DNA of 49,530 nucleotides, taken from positions 1 to 49,530 of the forward strand of contig NZ_JAIWNB010000045.1 of the NCBI RefSeq assembly GCF_020215705.1, read 5' to 3'. Positions 24,884 through 32,533 of the stretch are shown here, piece by piece; the stretch's first letter is position 1, and each line of letters begins with the position of its first letter. Below the pieces are notes generated by a model. It made no database searches, was not told the DNA's origin, and saw only the letters and a list, made by a program, of their open reading frames with translations. A program made the translations under genes and the position numbers. This DNA comes from Nonomuraea aurantiaca (GTDB lineage: Bacteria > Actinomycetota > Actinomycetes > Streptosporangiales > Streptosporangiaceae).

Positions 24884-25600
24884 TTAGCTCACCTTGTAGA
24901 CATCCTCAAGCTCGTGCAGGGTGCCAGGCAGGGCCAGGCTCATGGCGAGCAGCACCGTCCCCGCCGGATCGTGCACGGTGGCCAGCACGCCGAGCACCGG
25001 GTTGGACGAACCGAGCAGCTCGACCTCTTCCTTGGTCGGCTTACGAGCGGTGACGCGCTCGGTGATGTGGTCGAACCGCAGATGCTTGACCGCCTGGAGA
25101 TGCCGGCGGATGCCGCTCCGCAGCGGTTCCGGCTTGTCCAGGTCGGAACCCACCGCGATCTCCAGCGGAACCCACACCGTCTCCACCGCCGACGGGAGAC
25201 CTCCCTCACGAGCCACCCGCCTACGCATGATCACTGGCGTACGCTCGGCGACCCCGAGGAGCTTCGCCACGTACCGAGGCGCCGACACGCGCGCCACCTC
25301 CACAAGGCTCTCCGCACTCTCGCCCTGTTCGGTCGCGGTCAAGCTCGGCCGGACGCGATCGGCCCCACTCTCGGGACGCCCCTTCACGAACGAGCCCCGC
25401 CCGTGCTCACGCTCGATCCAGCCCTGCATGGCCAAGGTCTGAAGAGCCCGCACCACCGTCGTACGGCCCACGCCCAGCTCACGAACCAACTGCGTCTCGG
25501 AAGGCAGCATGTCGCCGGGCGCGTACTCGCCCGACTCGATACGCTCCTGAATCGCCCGCATGACCTGGGCGTACTTCGGAGGGGCGAAGTCCATGCTCAT
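24884..25600 (-). CDS. korSA: GntR-family repressor (KorSA type)
   Basis: A 238-residue regulator: GntR winged helix (SGEYAPGDMLPSETQLVREL then GVGRTTVVRALQTLAMQGWI, residues ~22-65), followed by a UTRA ligand domain (PVIMRRRVAREGG to the C-terminus). In pSAM2, KorSA keeps the element quiescent by repressing pra. Start ATG 25600 (MSMDFAPPKYAQ) agrees with the relic at 38.4-38.9 kb, which begins MSMGFAPPKYAQ. The operator lies 24 bp upstream, so it represses itself. Confidence 0.88.
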   Translation of the reverse strand: MSMDFAPPKYAQVMRAIQERIESGEYAPGDMLPSETQLVRELGVGRTTVVRALQTLAMQGWIEREHGRGSFVKGRPESGADRVRPSLTATEQGESAESLVEVARVSAPRYVAKLLGVAERTPVIMRRRVAREGGLPSAVETVWVPLEIAVGSDLDKPEPLRSGIRRHLQAVKHLRFDHITERVTARKPTKEEVELLGSSNPVLGVLATVHDPAGTVLLAMSLALPGTLHELEDVYKVS

Positions 25601-25623
25601 CTTGGCCGTCCGTTCACTCTTGC

Positions 25624-25639
25624 GCTCGTCCGCACAAGT
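25624..25639. promoter_or_regulatory. KorSA-type operator before korSA
   Basis: GCTCGTCCGCACAAGT differs from ACTYGT-N4-ACRAGT at one base and shares the core CTCGTCCGCACAAGT with the site at 24841-24856. Confidence 0.6.
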
Positions 25640-25664
25640 ACAGTACTGGCTAAGAAGTGACCTG

Positions 25665-25913
25665 TCAGGGCTCTTGAAAGGCAAACTTCCGTCTCCACCT
25701 GAAGGCTTGCCTGTACCGCCGCGCACATTCCTTGCAGGATGTCGAGCCGTCCGGGACGAACGGCACATGCCAATCGTCGATCAACACCGGCTGCACCGTC
25801 ACCCCGCACCATGCCGTCATACCGTCCGTACGCACCGCATGCTGTACCAGGACGGAGTTCCGCCGGATGCTCTCCACCCCGCATCCCCAGAAGGCGACCT
25901 CGTCATCGCTCAT
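25665..25913 (-). CDS. Small hypothetical AICE protein with CxxC
   Basis: Eighty-two residues, starting MSDDEVAFWGCGVESIRR, ending with STSCKECARRYRQAF and a basic tail. The CKEC motif could bind zinc. ATG 25913 lies inside the end of the gene before it (11-bp overlap). Third gene of a coupled set of three. Confidence 0.65.
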   Translation of the reverse strand: MSDDEVAFWGCGVESIRRNSVLVQHAVRTDGMTAWCGVTVQPVLIDDWHVPFVPDGSTSCKECARRYRQAFRWRRKFAFQEP

Positions 25914-26244
25914 GCTCGGTCTCGCGCAGAAGCTCAGCCAGCGGCCCTGTCGCGGAATGCGTGGATCGCAAATCCGCATAACGCATGGCGACGCGGTGAG
26001 CGGCCCGCACCGGGTCAATGGCGGGATGCCACGCATAGATGACACGGCGCCGCCCGGCATTCCACCCGGTTCGCCACCAGAAATGGTTGCCGTCGCACCA
26101 CACCACGAGACCGACCCAGACAGAGACGAGCGCGAGCCCGTATCCATCGTGAACGTCGGCGGCGACCCCTTTGACAGCCAGCGCTTGCCGAAGAAGCTCA
26201 GCCGAATGTCCCGGATGAATCGAGACGAATTTCGCCGCGCTCAT
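25903..26244 (-). CDS. Hypothetical AICE protein
   Basis: A 113-residue protein (MSAAKFVSIHPGHSAELLRQ onward) with a Trp-rich middle (WVGLVVWCDGNHFWWRTGWN). No family recognised. Its start overlaps the stop of the upstream gene by ATGA, so it is coupled. Together with its neighbours it forms a minus-strand unit divergent from the XRE regulator. Confidence 0.7.
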   Translation of the reverse strand: MSAAKFVSIHPGHSAELLRQALAVKGVAADVHDGYGLALVSVWVGLVVWCDGNHFWWRTGWNAGRRRVIYAWHPAIDPVRAAHRVAMRYADLRSTHSATGPLAELLRETEHER

Positions 26245-26663
26245 TCGGCCACCCGCTCGAACCTGACCGAGCCGGCCGTGTCCAGGTACGCACGGAAGAT
26301 CTCGTGACGGCTCTCGCCGTCAGTCACGCCGCCGAGCCCGTAGACGCTGTGGATGATGCGCCCGCACACCGCAGCGTCCCCAGCCACGCCGCGCATCGCC
26401 TTGCGCAGCTCGTCCATCGCCGTCGCCTGGAACGGGCTCGACCCGCACGACCCGAGCGCCTCACCCCCGCCGGACTGGACCCGAACTTCCCACTCGAACA
26501 CCTCGCCGCCGGCGGGGGCGCCGCACTCAGCTCCATCGCAGAAGAGGCACTCAACGGTGGAGGACGAGGTGACCCCCATCCTCGACGCCGCCACGTGCCC
26601 GCGCCGCGTGACGATCTTCCATCCGCGCCCGTCGCATTCTTCGCACCTGACCGGAGTTGTCAT
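26241..26663 (-). CDS. Hypothetical AICE protein with zinc-finger-like N-terminus
   Basis: 140 residues. The N-terminus MTTPVRCEECDGRGWKIVTR plus CLFCDGAECG resembles a DnaJ-type CxxCxGxG zinc finger. The C-terminal half (MDELRKAMRGVAGDAAVCGR onward) is helical. ATG 26663 is preferred; ATG 26675 adds four residues. First gene of the three-gene unit, divergent from the XRE-TPR gene with a 118-bp AT-richer promoter region between. Confidence 0.65.
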   Translation of the reverse strand: MTTPVRCEECDGRGWKIVTRRGHVAASRMGVTSSSTVECLFCDGAECGAPAGGEVFEWEVRVQSGGGEALGSCGSSPFQATAMDELRKAMRGVAGDAAVCGRIIHSVYGLGGVTDGESRHEIFRAYLDTAGSVRFERVAE

Positions 26664-26781
26664 GCGGCCGAGCATGAATGGACCAACCGTTTATACATAT
26701 CCAGCGGCGATATACCACCGAGGCATATAGAGTCCCCGGCACGGCAATGCACCATCACGGAGCCGAGTTCCGGAGGACCGC

Positions 26782-28005
26782 ATGCGCGCGAGTGCTTTCG
26801 AGCCGATCAAGCTACCGCCATCGGTTTGGGAACGCGACGACGTGCGAGAAAGCCTGAAAAACCGCGACATCGCGAGCCTATTCCGGCTTGTTGCAAAATA
26901 CGGCGGTATCAGTCAGGTTCGCATCGCAAGTGCGACCGAAATAGCCCAGCCCCGCGTCAACAAGATCTTCAAAGGAACCGCCGGCCCCATAGAAGAACTC
27001 GCCGTCTTCGAGCGCATCGCCACCGGACTCGGCCTGCCCGACCACGCCCGCATGCTCCTCGGCCTGGCCCCACTCGACATAGCATCCCCAACAGGCGACC
27101 TCGACGACGAGCACCAGGAGCAGACCGACGAACTCGCAGCCCGCCTGGAGGCCGCCGCAGCCGTCGACGACACCATGGTCATGATCCTGCGGACGGACAC
27201 CAACAACCTCCGCCTCCAGGACCGCCGACTCGGCAGCGTCGCCATCGCCGACAAGATGCGCGCCCAGATGGCCCAGATCGAACGAGCCCACCGCCACGCG
27301 ATACGCCCACGCATCCGCGCCCAGCTCGCCCACCTACTTGCCGAAACAGCTTCATTGGCCGGCTGGCAGGCCATCAACACCGTGGCCCTCAACGACGCAT
27401 GGAACCACTACGAAGCCGCCAAAGCCGCCGCCCGCGAAGCCGAGGACGCCGCCGTGCTGGCCTACGTCTCCGGCGAACAGGCGTACGTCCTCATGGACAT
27501 GGGCCGCCCAGCCGAAGCCGCCGAACTCCTCCAGCACATCCACACCACGCACCGAGACCACGTCCCCGCCCGCCTGCGCACATGGCTCGCCGCCGCTGAG
27601 GGCGAGGCCGCGGCCGTCCTCGGAGACGAGACCGCATGTCGTCGCGCCCTCGACCAGGCAGCCGCCGTATTGCCGGAAGGCGACGGCGACCCGGACATGC
27701 CCTACCTGTCCATCAACGTCCACCACTTCGCCCGCTGGCGCGGAAGCTGCCTACTCCGCTTCGGCGACCCCGGCACCGTCGAGGACCTCCGCTCATCACT
27801 TGCCGGAATGGACGGCACCTACAACCGCGCCGAAGCAGGCGTCCGCTGCGACCTCGGACACGCCCTCCTCGCGGCCGGCGACCCTGAAGCCGCCCAACCC
27901 CACATCCACCGCGCCAAGCAACTGGCCACCATGACCGGCTCACGCCGTCAACGGCGCCGCATCGACGAGCTAACGCAAGCGGTCAACCGCGCCCTTGGCC
28001 GTTGA
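26782..28005 (+). CDS. XRE-type regulator with TPR-like C-terminus
   Basis: A 407-residue protein. Residues ~25-80 form a helix-turn-helix (LFRLVAKYGGISQVRIASAT then EIAQPRVNKIFKG). The rest is a run of helical repeats typical of actinobacterial XRE-TPR regulators (AYVSGEQAYVLMDMGRPAEA, CDLGHALLAAGDPEAAQPHI). GGAGG seven bases before ATG 26782. Convergent with the NUDIX gene, overlapping it by 23 bp. pSAM2-type AICEs often carry such a regulator with a NUDIX gene; its targets are unknown. Confidence 0.85.
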   Translation: MRASAFEPIKLPPSVWERDDVRESLKNRDIASLFRLVAKYGGISQVRIASATEIAQPRVNKIFKGTAGPIEELAVFERIATGLGLPDHARMLLGLAPLDIASPTGDLDDEHQEQTDELAARLEAAAAVDDTMVMILRTDTNNLRLQDRRLGSVAIADKMRAQMAQIERAHRHAIRPRIRAQLAHLLAETASLAGWQAINTVALNDAWNHYEAAKAAAREAEDAAVLAYVSGEQAYVLMDMGRPAEAAELLQHIHTTHRDHVPARLRTWLAAAEGEAAAVLGDETACRRALDQAAAVLPEGDGDPDMPYLSINVHHFARWRGSCLLRFGDPGTVEDLRSSLAGMDGTYNRAEAGVRCDLGHALLAAGDPEAAQPHIHRAKQLATMTGSRRQRRRIDELTQAVNRALGR

Positions 28006-28546
28006 GTCGCTGCTGAGCCTGAAGCAACCCGATCAACGTCCCCGACGTCCAGATGTCCCCGCGAGCGATCATGTCCGGGATCTCCGCCATCGGAACCCAC
28101 TCGATCCGATCGGCCTCCACCTCGCCCTCCGGCTTGCCGACCAGCTCGGCCCCGCGCATCAGGAACAGGATGTGCTCGGAATCCACCATGCCGGCCATCG
28201 GCTGATAGCTCACCAGATGCTCAACCTGCTTCGGCCGATACCCGGTCTCTTCCTCGACTTCCCGGGCGGCCGTGGTCATCGGGTCCTCGCCGGCCTCGAC
28301 CAGCCCGCCGGGGAGTTCCCACCCCCACCGGTCGAACACGAACCGATGCCGCCACATCAACAGGACCCGGTCCTGCTCATCGACGACGACAGCGATGGCA
28401 GCCCGGTCCAGGTGCACCACATGATGCTCGAACCGCTCCCCGCCCGGGATCTCCACATCGGCCATCCCGAGCCGGATCCACCGGTTGTCGTAGATCAGCC
28501 GTTCCCCGTGAACCACCCAGCGCGTCAGCGCAGCGTCATCAGCCAC
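27983..28546 (-). CDS. NUDIX hydrolase (ADP-ribose pyrophosphatase-like), AICE module
   Basis: 187 residues with a full NUDIX box (GGLVEAGEDPMTTAAREVEE followed by ETGY), preceded by the ELPGG strand usual in ADP-sugar pyrophosphatases. It starts at GTG. NUDIX genes are a conserved companion of XRE regulators in pSAM2-family elements, where a signal nucleotide may control excision; that link is inference here. Confidence 0.88.
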   Translation of the reverse strand: MADDAALTRWVVHGERLIYDNRWIRLGMADVEIPGGERFEHHVVHLDRAAIAVVVDEQDRVLLMWRHRFVFDRWGWELPGGLVEAGEDPMTTAAREVEEETGYRPKQVEHLVSYQPMAGMVDSEHILFLMRGAELVGKPEGEVEADRIEWVPMAEIPDMIARGDIWTSGTLIGLLQAQQRLNGQGRG

Positions 28547-28636
28547 ACCGTGAAGCTACCGGCCTACGACGACGTCGTACACGCACTTCCAGGTGACAGC
28601 CGAGATCGTTGCCGAATAGTCCCTATGAAGATCAAG

Positions 28637-28695
28637 GGCGGCGCTCCGCGCCGCCGGCGCGGCCCTGCGCTCGGCCGCACGCTGCGCGTGCGGCC
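28637..28695. terminator. Two strong GC hairpins between NUDIX and nuclease genes
   Basis: GGCGGCG-CTCCG-CGCCGCC (28637-28655) and GGCCGCACGC-TGC-GCGTGCGGCC (28673-28695) are perfect stems of 7 and 10 bp without U-tracts. They lie downstream of the minus-strand nuclease gene and probably end its transcript. Confidence 0.6.
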
Positions 28696-28763
28696 TGGGG
28701 GCCGTTCTCGCGCGCGGCCGTGCTCGGGCCGCGGATCTACTCCTCACCGCGCCTCACCGCGCC

Positions 28764-29609
28764 TCACCGCGCCTCACCGAGCCGCTTCAAGAAGCGCCTA
28801 AGACACATGCCGAGCTCGGAAGCATCGCTCAGCACCTCCACCGGAATCCGGTCGATCACTGCAACGCCAGCATCGCGATACAAATGGTCGCGTGTCGCGT
28901 CGAGAGCGCGACGCCCCTTGTGGTGTGGGCCGTCGATTTCTATGACGCCCGCGCGGCCCTTGTAAGTCACGAGAATGTCGGGCTCCCAGGTATGACCGAG
29001 CACCCGAGCGCCGGGGAGGGGGAAGACACCAATCGTGTCGTCCCTTGGAAAATCCTGCTCCTGGATCTTCTTCAACATTTTGAAGACGATGAGTTCTCCA
29101 CGATTCGTGAAGGTAAGGTTGTCCTCCACGAGTCGCGGAGATTCCATCCGGGCTCGTCGACCTTGGTTCGTCACTCCTTTACCGGAGAGATAAGCCTGTA
29201 CTTGATCGCGCCAATCCGGTCCGACGAGGGGGAGTGTCTCACGGACGTCTACCCAGTAAGCGTGATACTGCCGACGCCTCATGACGTCCATGAAGACTGG
29301 CCTCAGCACGTCATTCATGACCTGATCCGTGAACTGTGCCCGATGTCCTGAATCGACTTCGAGCCAGGGCCAGTTCTCTCCGTGCTCGTCATTCCATTCC
29401 TTGACCGCGCGCACAACATCGAGAAGAAGGCGTGCCGACTTATGGTCGCCTCTCTTAAGGAGTAGGACTGCGGTAGTCCCCACCACCGCCTCGGCGTTAA
29501 GCCATTCGCCATCTTCCCCAGAGTGATCATTGATCAGGTCGTCGAAAGATTGCGGCTTGCTCGGCGCTTTAGGTGCCGGCGTTGGCCAGCCGTCGGTCTC
29601 ATAGCCCAT
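28764..29609 (-). CDS. Putative PD-(D/E)XK / DUF559-like nuclease, AICE cargo
   Basis: A 281-residue protein. The C-terminal third reads EPDILVTYKGRAGVIEIDGP, then HHKGRRALDATRDHLYRDAG and a basic C-terminus. That gives the PD...ExD core of Vsr/DUF559-type endonuclease folds, including the R-D-H-L-Y-R helix. The N-terminal ~170 residues are not recognised and may sense a target or partner. The stop lies in a 10-bp tandem repeat (GCCTCACCGC, four copies, 28741-28780). As AICE cargo it could be a defence or exclusion nuclease; that is inference. Confidence 0.65.
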   Translation of the reverse strand: MGYETDGWPTPAPKAPSKPQSFDDLINDHSGEDGEWLNAEAVVGTTAVLLLKRGDHKSARLLLDVVRAVKEWNDEHGENWPWLEVDSGHRAQFTDQVMNDVLRPVFMDVMRRRQYHAYWVDVRETLPLVGPDWRDQVQAYLSGKGVTNQGRRARMESPRLVEDNLTFTNRGELIVFKMLKKIQEQDFPRDDTIGVFPLPGARVLGHTWEPDILVTYKGRAGVIEIDGPHHKGRRALDATRDHLYRDAGVAVIDRIPVEVLSDASELGMCLRRFLKRLGEAR

Positions 29610-30133
29610 GATCTTCCTCCGTGTGAGGCTTCACCATGAGAGCCTACGCACCGACACCGACACTATGGCCGTACTTGAGGCAATCCAGCCGGATGCCTCC
29701 GGCGGGGGCACTCTGGCTCCGGGATGATCGCCGCGCCGGGTGTTCTCAACATAAGTGGCCGAGGTGGAGGCCTGATCATCCCGCCCACCATCGACCCGGG
29801 ACAAGCCGAGCGGGCCAGGGCCACGGGGCCAAGGTCGTTCCTCCAGTTGGGGGCTCCACCTTGTCCCCGTGGCCCTGGCCCGCTTCCCTTCGGGCGGGTC
29901 GACGGCAGACGGGATGATCAGGACGAGAGGTATGCGCAGTGCGCAAGAGCCGGGTCACCAGCTGATCGTCGTGCAACAAGACAAGGTGAAGAGGGAGCAG
30001 CCACGGTCACTCATAACGCACCGCAAGCCCGGTCAACGCCTTGACCGTTCCCGGGCGCCCTATCAGCCCAGACACCTTGCCACCGTGCGCGACCCCGCTT
30101 GCAGTGTCAGTGCCGTGCGGTACACATCTCCGC
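29610..30133. other. Noncoding region with large palindrome
   Basis: About 520 bp between the nuclease gene and the next gene. It contains the 152-bp interrupted palindrome listed next and no convincing gene. In an element that replicates by rolling circle, such a region is a natural place for an origin. Confidence 0.6.
29771..29922. repeat. 152-bp interrupted palindrome (candidate single-strand origin or oriT/clt)
   Basis: Four nested perfect arms share one axis: 13 bp (29771-29783 / 29910-29922), 8 bp (29791-29798 / 29895-29902), 20 bp (29809-29828 / 29865-29884) and 6 bp (29830-29835 / 29858-29863). The unpaired gaps are equal on both sides (7, 10, 1 nt) and the terminal loop is 22 nt. 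That makes 47 paired positions, far beyond a simple terminator. Function is inferred from the element's replication mode. Confidence 0.85.
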
Positions 30134-30790
30134 ATGAAGAATGTGCACGAGGTGGCCGCCGCCCTCCCCCCCGTCGAAGTCCTGCGCGACCACTGTCGCG
30201 CCCTCGCCATGGTGGATGCCATACGTATCCCGGAGTGGGAGTACCGCGAGTACTCTTTTGACTCCCGCTGGGCACCAGGGGAGGAGATGGCCTCGTGGCG
30301 CAGCGGTGCGGGCGACGACTATTCCATCGTGTTCTGCCTTGCTGGCGTTTACATCCGCGGTTTTGACCACGAGTCGCCCGTTTCGCCGTTCGCCAGCGAT
30401 GACCTTCGCCCCTGGCCGGGCGTGGTCGACGACGTTCCCGAGGTGTTCAGACCGCAGCTCGACGAGGTGGCGTTCACGCTCGAGGACGTCCCGCTCATCA
30501 CTTGCTGCCTGTGGCGCACTACATCGGACGATCGCTGGCGCACTGGGCGCGCCACCTACGAGAGGGACGGCTCGGACCAGATGTTCGATCTGCTCATTGA
30601 TCGTTCACCCGCTGCTTACGTGGCATGGGCGGCCACTGACGAGGACGAGCCGCCCGTGCCGGTGGAGCCGGTCGCGCACATCTTCGCGCTCCGGCCGCTA
30701 ACAGAAGAGGTCGTCAGAGCGCTAAACCCGGAGATCGGGCTGCGCAACGTCCGTGCCGACCTCCAAGAGATCGGCTACCCGCTCGGGTAA
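30134..30790 (+). CDS. Hypothetical protein, actinobacterial family
   Basis: 218 residues, soluble. MKNVHEVAAALPPVEVLRDH, WEYREYSFDSRWAPGEEMAS and the tail LRPLTEEVVRALNPEIGL resemble a widespread uncharacterised Streptomyces family, with no motif revealing a reaction. ATG 30134 is chosen from that similarity; the frame is open to 30041. It is the last gene of the element, reading towards attR. Confidence 0.75.
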   Translation: MKNVHEVAAALPPVEVLRDHCRALAMVDAIRIPEWEYREYSFDSRWAPGEEMASWRSGAGDDYSIVFCLAGVYIRGFDHESPVSPFASDDLRPWPGVVDDVPEVFRPQLDEVAFTLEDVPLITCCLWRTTSDDRWRTGRATYERDGSDQMFDLLIDRSPAAYVAWAATDEDEPPVPVEPVAHIFALRPLTEEVVRALNPEIGLRNVRADLQEIGYPLG

Positions 30791-30863
30791 CACGAGCGTG
30801 GGGTGGGGCACGCCACGCATAGGTAGATGCAGCCCTGGGATCATCTCCGCCAGTCGCCGTGCC

Positions 30864-30880
30864 ATATACGTGCAATGATC
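30864..30880 (+). repeat. 17-bp repeat near attR (candidate integrase arm site)
   Basis: ATATACGTGCAATGATC is the partner of the site at 19064-19080, with one mismatch and the same orientation. Confidence 0.45.
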
Positions 30881-30952
30881 ATGGACTGCATTGTGGCGAG
30901 ACGCGCTTGCGCCGCTGGTGGGAAGCCATTTCCCGGTCCAATAGGTCACGAG

Positions 30953-30999
30953 CTGTAAAACCGTCGGCTCAGCCTACGCAAGTTCGAACCTTGCACCTG
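30953..30999 (+). other. attR: right copy of 47-bp AICE attachment core
   Basis: Identical over 47 bases to the 3' half of tRNA-Tyr (18912-18958). The distance between the two copies gives an element of 12,041 bp. Bases 31000-31100 after it also resemble the DNA just inside attL, as expected if a second element once sat in tandem here. Confidence 0.93.
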
Positions 31000-31251
31000 T
31001 CACCAGTGTAAGCGCAGCTCAGACGCCCTACGGGGCCTCTTCTGCATTTTAGGGGTTGTGCAGCCGGATGCCGCCGTGAGCGGCTCATTGTCGCAGGTTC
31101 CGGAATATGCCCGGAATGGATCATGAGGCGTTTCCCCTGGTCGGGGGGCCTTGATCCGGAAGATCTGCGGATCGTGTGGGCGTGGGAAAGTATGTGGAAC
31201 GGCGAAGGGCCCCGGTGGCGTTCCGGGACCTCTCGGGGCGGTGCTGGGTGA
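31000..31251 (+). repeat. Second, diverged AICE left-end DNA
   Basis: The segment parallels 18959-19182. Shared stretches include CGGGGCCTCTTCTGC, TGCAGCCGGATGCCGCCGTG and a degenerate form of the 17-bp arm repeat near 31105. It leads straight into an integrase relic, so it is the left end of an older tandem element. Confidence 0.75.
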
Positions 31252-31985
31252 TCAAGCGGCGAGGGCATCCTCAATCCGCTTGTTGGTGATCTCCTGTTGG
31301 CCGTCGAGGCACTTGGCGTAGACCCTGAGCAGCACGTCCACACCGTGCCCGGCTCTCTCAGCTACGTCGGCGGCGGGTACGCCCGCGTTGAGCCAGAGGG
31401 AGACGGCCGCGTGCCTCAGGTCGTACGGCCTGCGAGCCAGGGGAGAGGCAACCTGGGCGGGCGTGCCAGGGCGCGGGCGTCCTGCCAGACCTCTGTGTAG
31501 GCGGTCGAGGCCACGACTTTGCCGCGCTCGCTGCGGAACAGCCGGCCATCCCCGGCGATACCGAACTCTTCGATGTGTTGTTGACCTCTGGGCGCGAGAC
31601 ATCGACGAGGATGCGGCCCCAGCCGATTGCCGGAAGATGGCAGTCCTGCTTTCTGGACGCGACGGTCTCGCCGGGACGGAGGGCGGCGTAGCCACATGCA
31701 GGCGAATATGGCTTGGAGCCGACGCCCGCGGCCCCGCCCGCCTACGGAGGCCACTGCGGTCAGCAGCGCATCGGCCTGGCAGGGATTTACCACGACCCGC
31801 GGATCCACCGTCTCCGTGGTTGTAGGCGGCTTCCACTTGACCTTGTGCACCGGATTGGCGGGCAGTTCCTCCAGCTCTACCGCGTACTCCAGGACGGCAT
31901 GCAGGGCGGCGCGCTTGCGGCGGATCGTGTTGGCGCTCGCGGCCTTGCCGTCGAGTCGGAGCGCGAGGTCCATGTCCTGATCGGT
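31252..31985 (-). pseudogene. Broken AICE integrase (second element)
   Basis: The C-terminus (VASPLARRPYDLRHAAVSLW to LLRVYAKCLDGQQEITNKRI) and a middle part (TVDPRVVVNPCQADALLTAV, GRLFRSERGKVVASTAYTEV) match the intact integrase closely but sit in different frames. The N-terminal ~190 codons and the box I segment are lost or scrambled. Dead, and clearly the same subfamily as the intact gene. Confidence 0.9.
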
Positions 31986-32197
31986 TGGCGTAGACGTCCG
32001 ACGATCATGGAGGCGTGTTGGTCGTTCACACTTCGGCGATGCCTCAACCGCCTGGCCTTGTCGAGCCCGCACGTGTCCACGAGCGGAGAACACTTCGACC
32101 CTGCGAGGTTCATGGGGTGGATCATGATCGAAGCAGCATCCGCCGCTGATGCCACGAAATCGCGGACATTCGCCATAGCCCTAAGTAGAGTTCCAGC

Positions 32198-32533
32198 ATG
32201 GGTACACCACGGATGACCCTTCAGACCCAACTCGTACTCCGAGCCCTTCTTGTAGACGCGACCCGCGAAATGTACGGCCTGGAGATCTGCGCCGCAGCCG
32301 GTCTCCAGGCCGGCACCATCCATCCGATCCTCGCCCGCTTCGAGGGAATCGGATGGCTCGAGTCCCGATGGGAGGACCTCGATCCACACGAGGCCAAACG
32401 CCCGCGGCGCCGCTACTACAGGTTGACACCAGACGGGTTGGAGCGAGCACGTGGAGCGCTTGCAGAGGCCGCTGCGAAAGCGCCGCAACTGTCTCTCCTG
32501 CCTCAGCGTCCGTTAACAGGCGGTGCCACATGA
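32198..32533 (+). CDS. PadR-family transcriptional regulator
   Basis: 111 residues, winged helix: LVLRALLVDATREMYGLEIC, AGTIHPILARFEGIGWLESR and RRYYRLTPDGLERARGALAE. Such short PadR proteins sense membrane or chemical stress. The stop overlaps the start of the next gene (ATGA), a common pairing in which the second gene is a membrane protein. Confidence 0.88.
   Translation: MGTPRMTLQTQLVLRALLVDATREMYGLEICAAAGLQAGTIHPILARFEGIGWLESRWEDLDPHEAKRPRRRYYRLTPDGLERARGALAEAAAKAPQLSLLPQRPLTGGAT

Noticed and set aside
18912..30999. Prophage
   Set aside because: No capsid, terminase, portal or lysis genes; the Rep plus FtsK-like Tra pair is the hallmark of an AICE.
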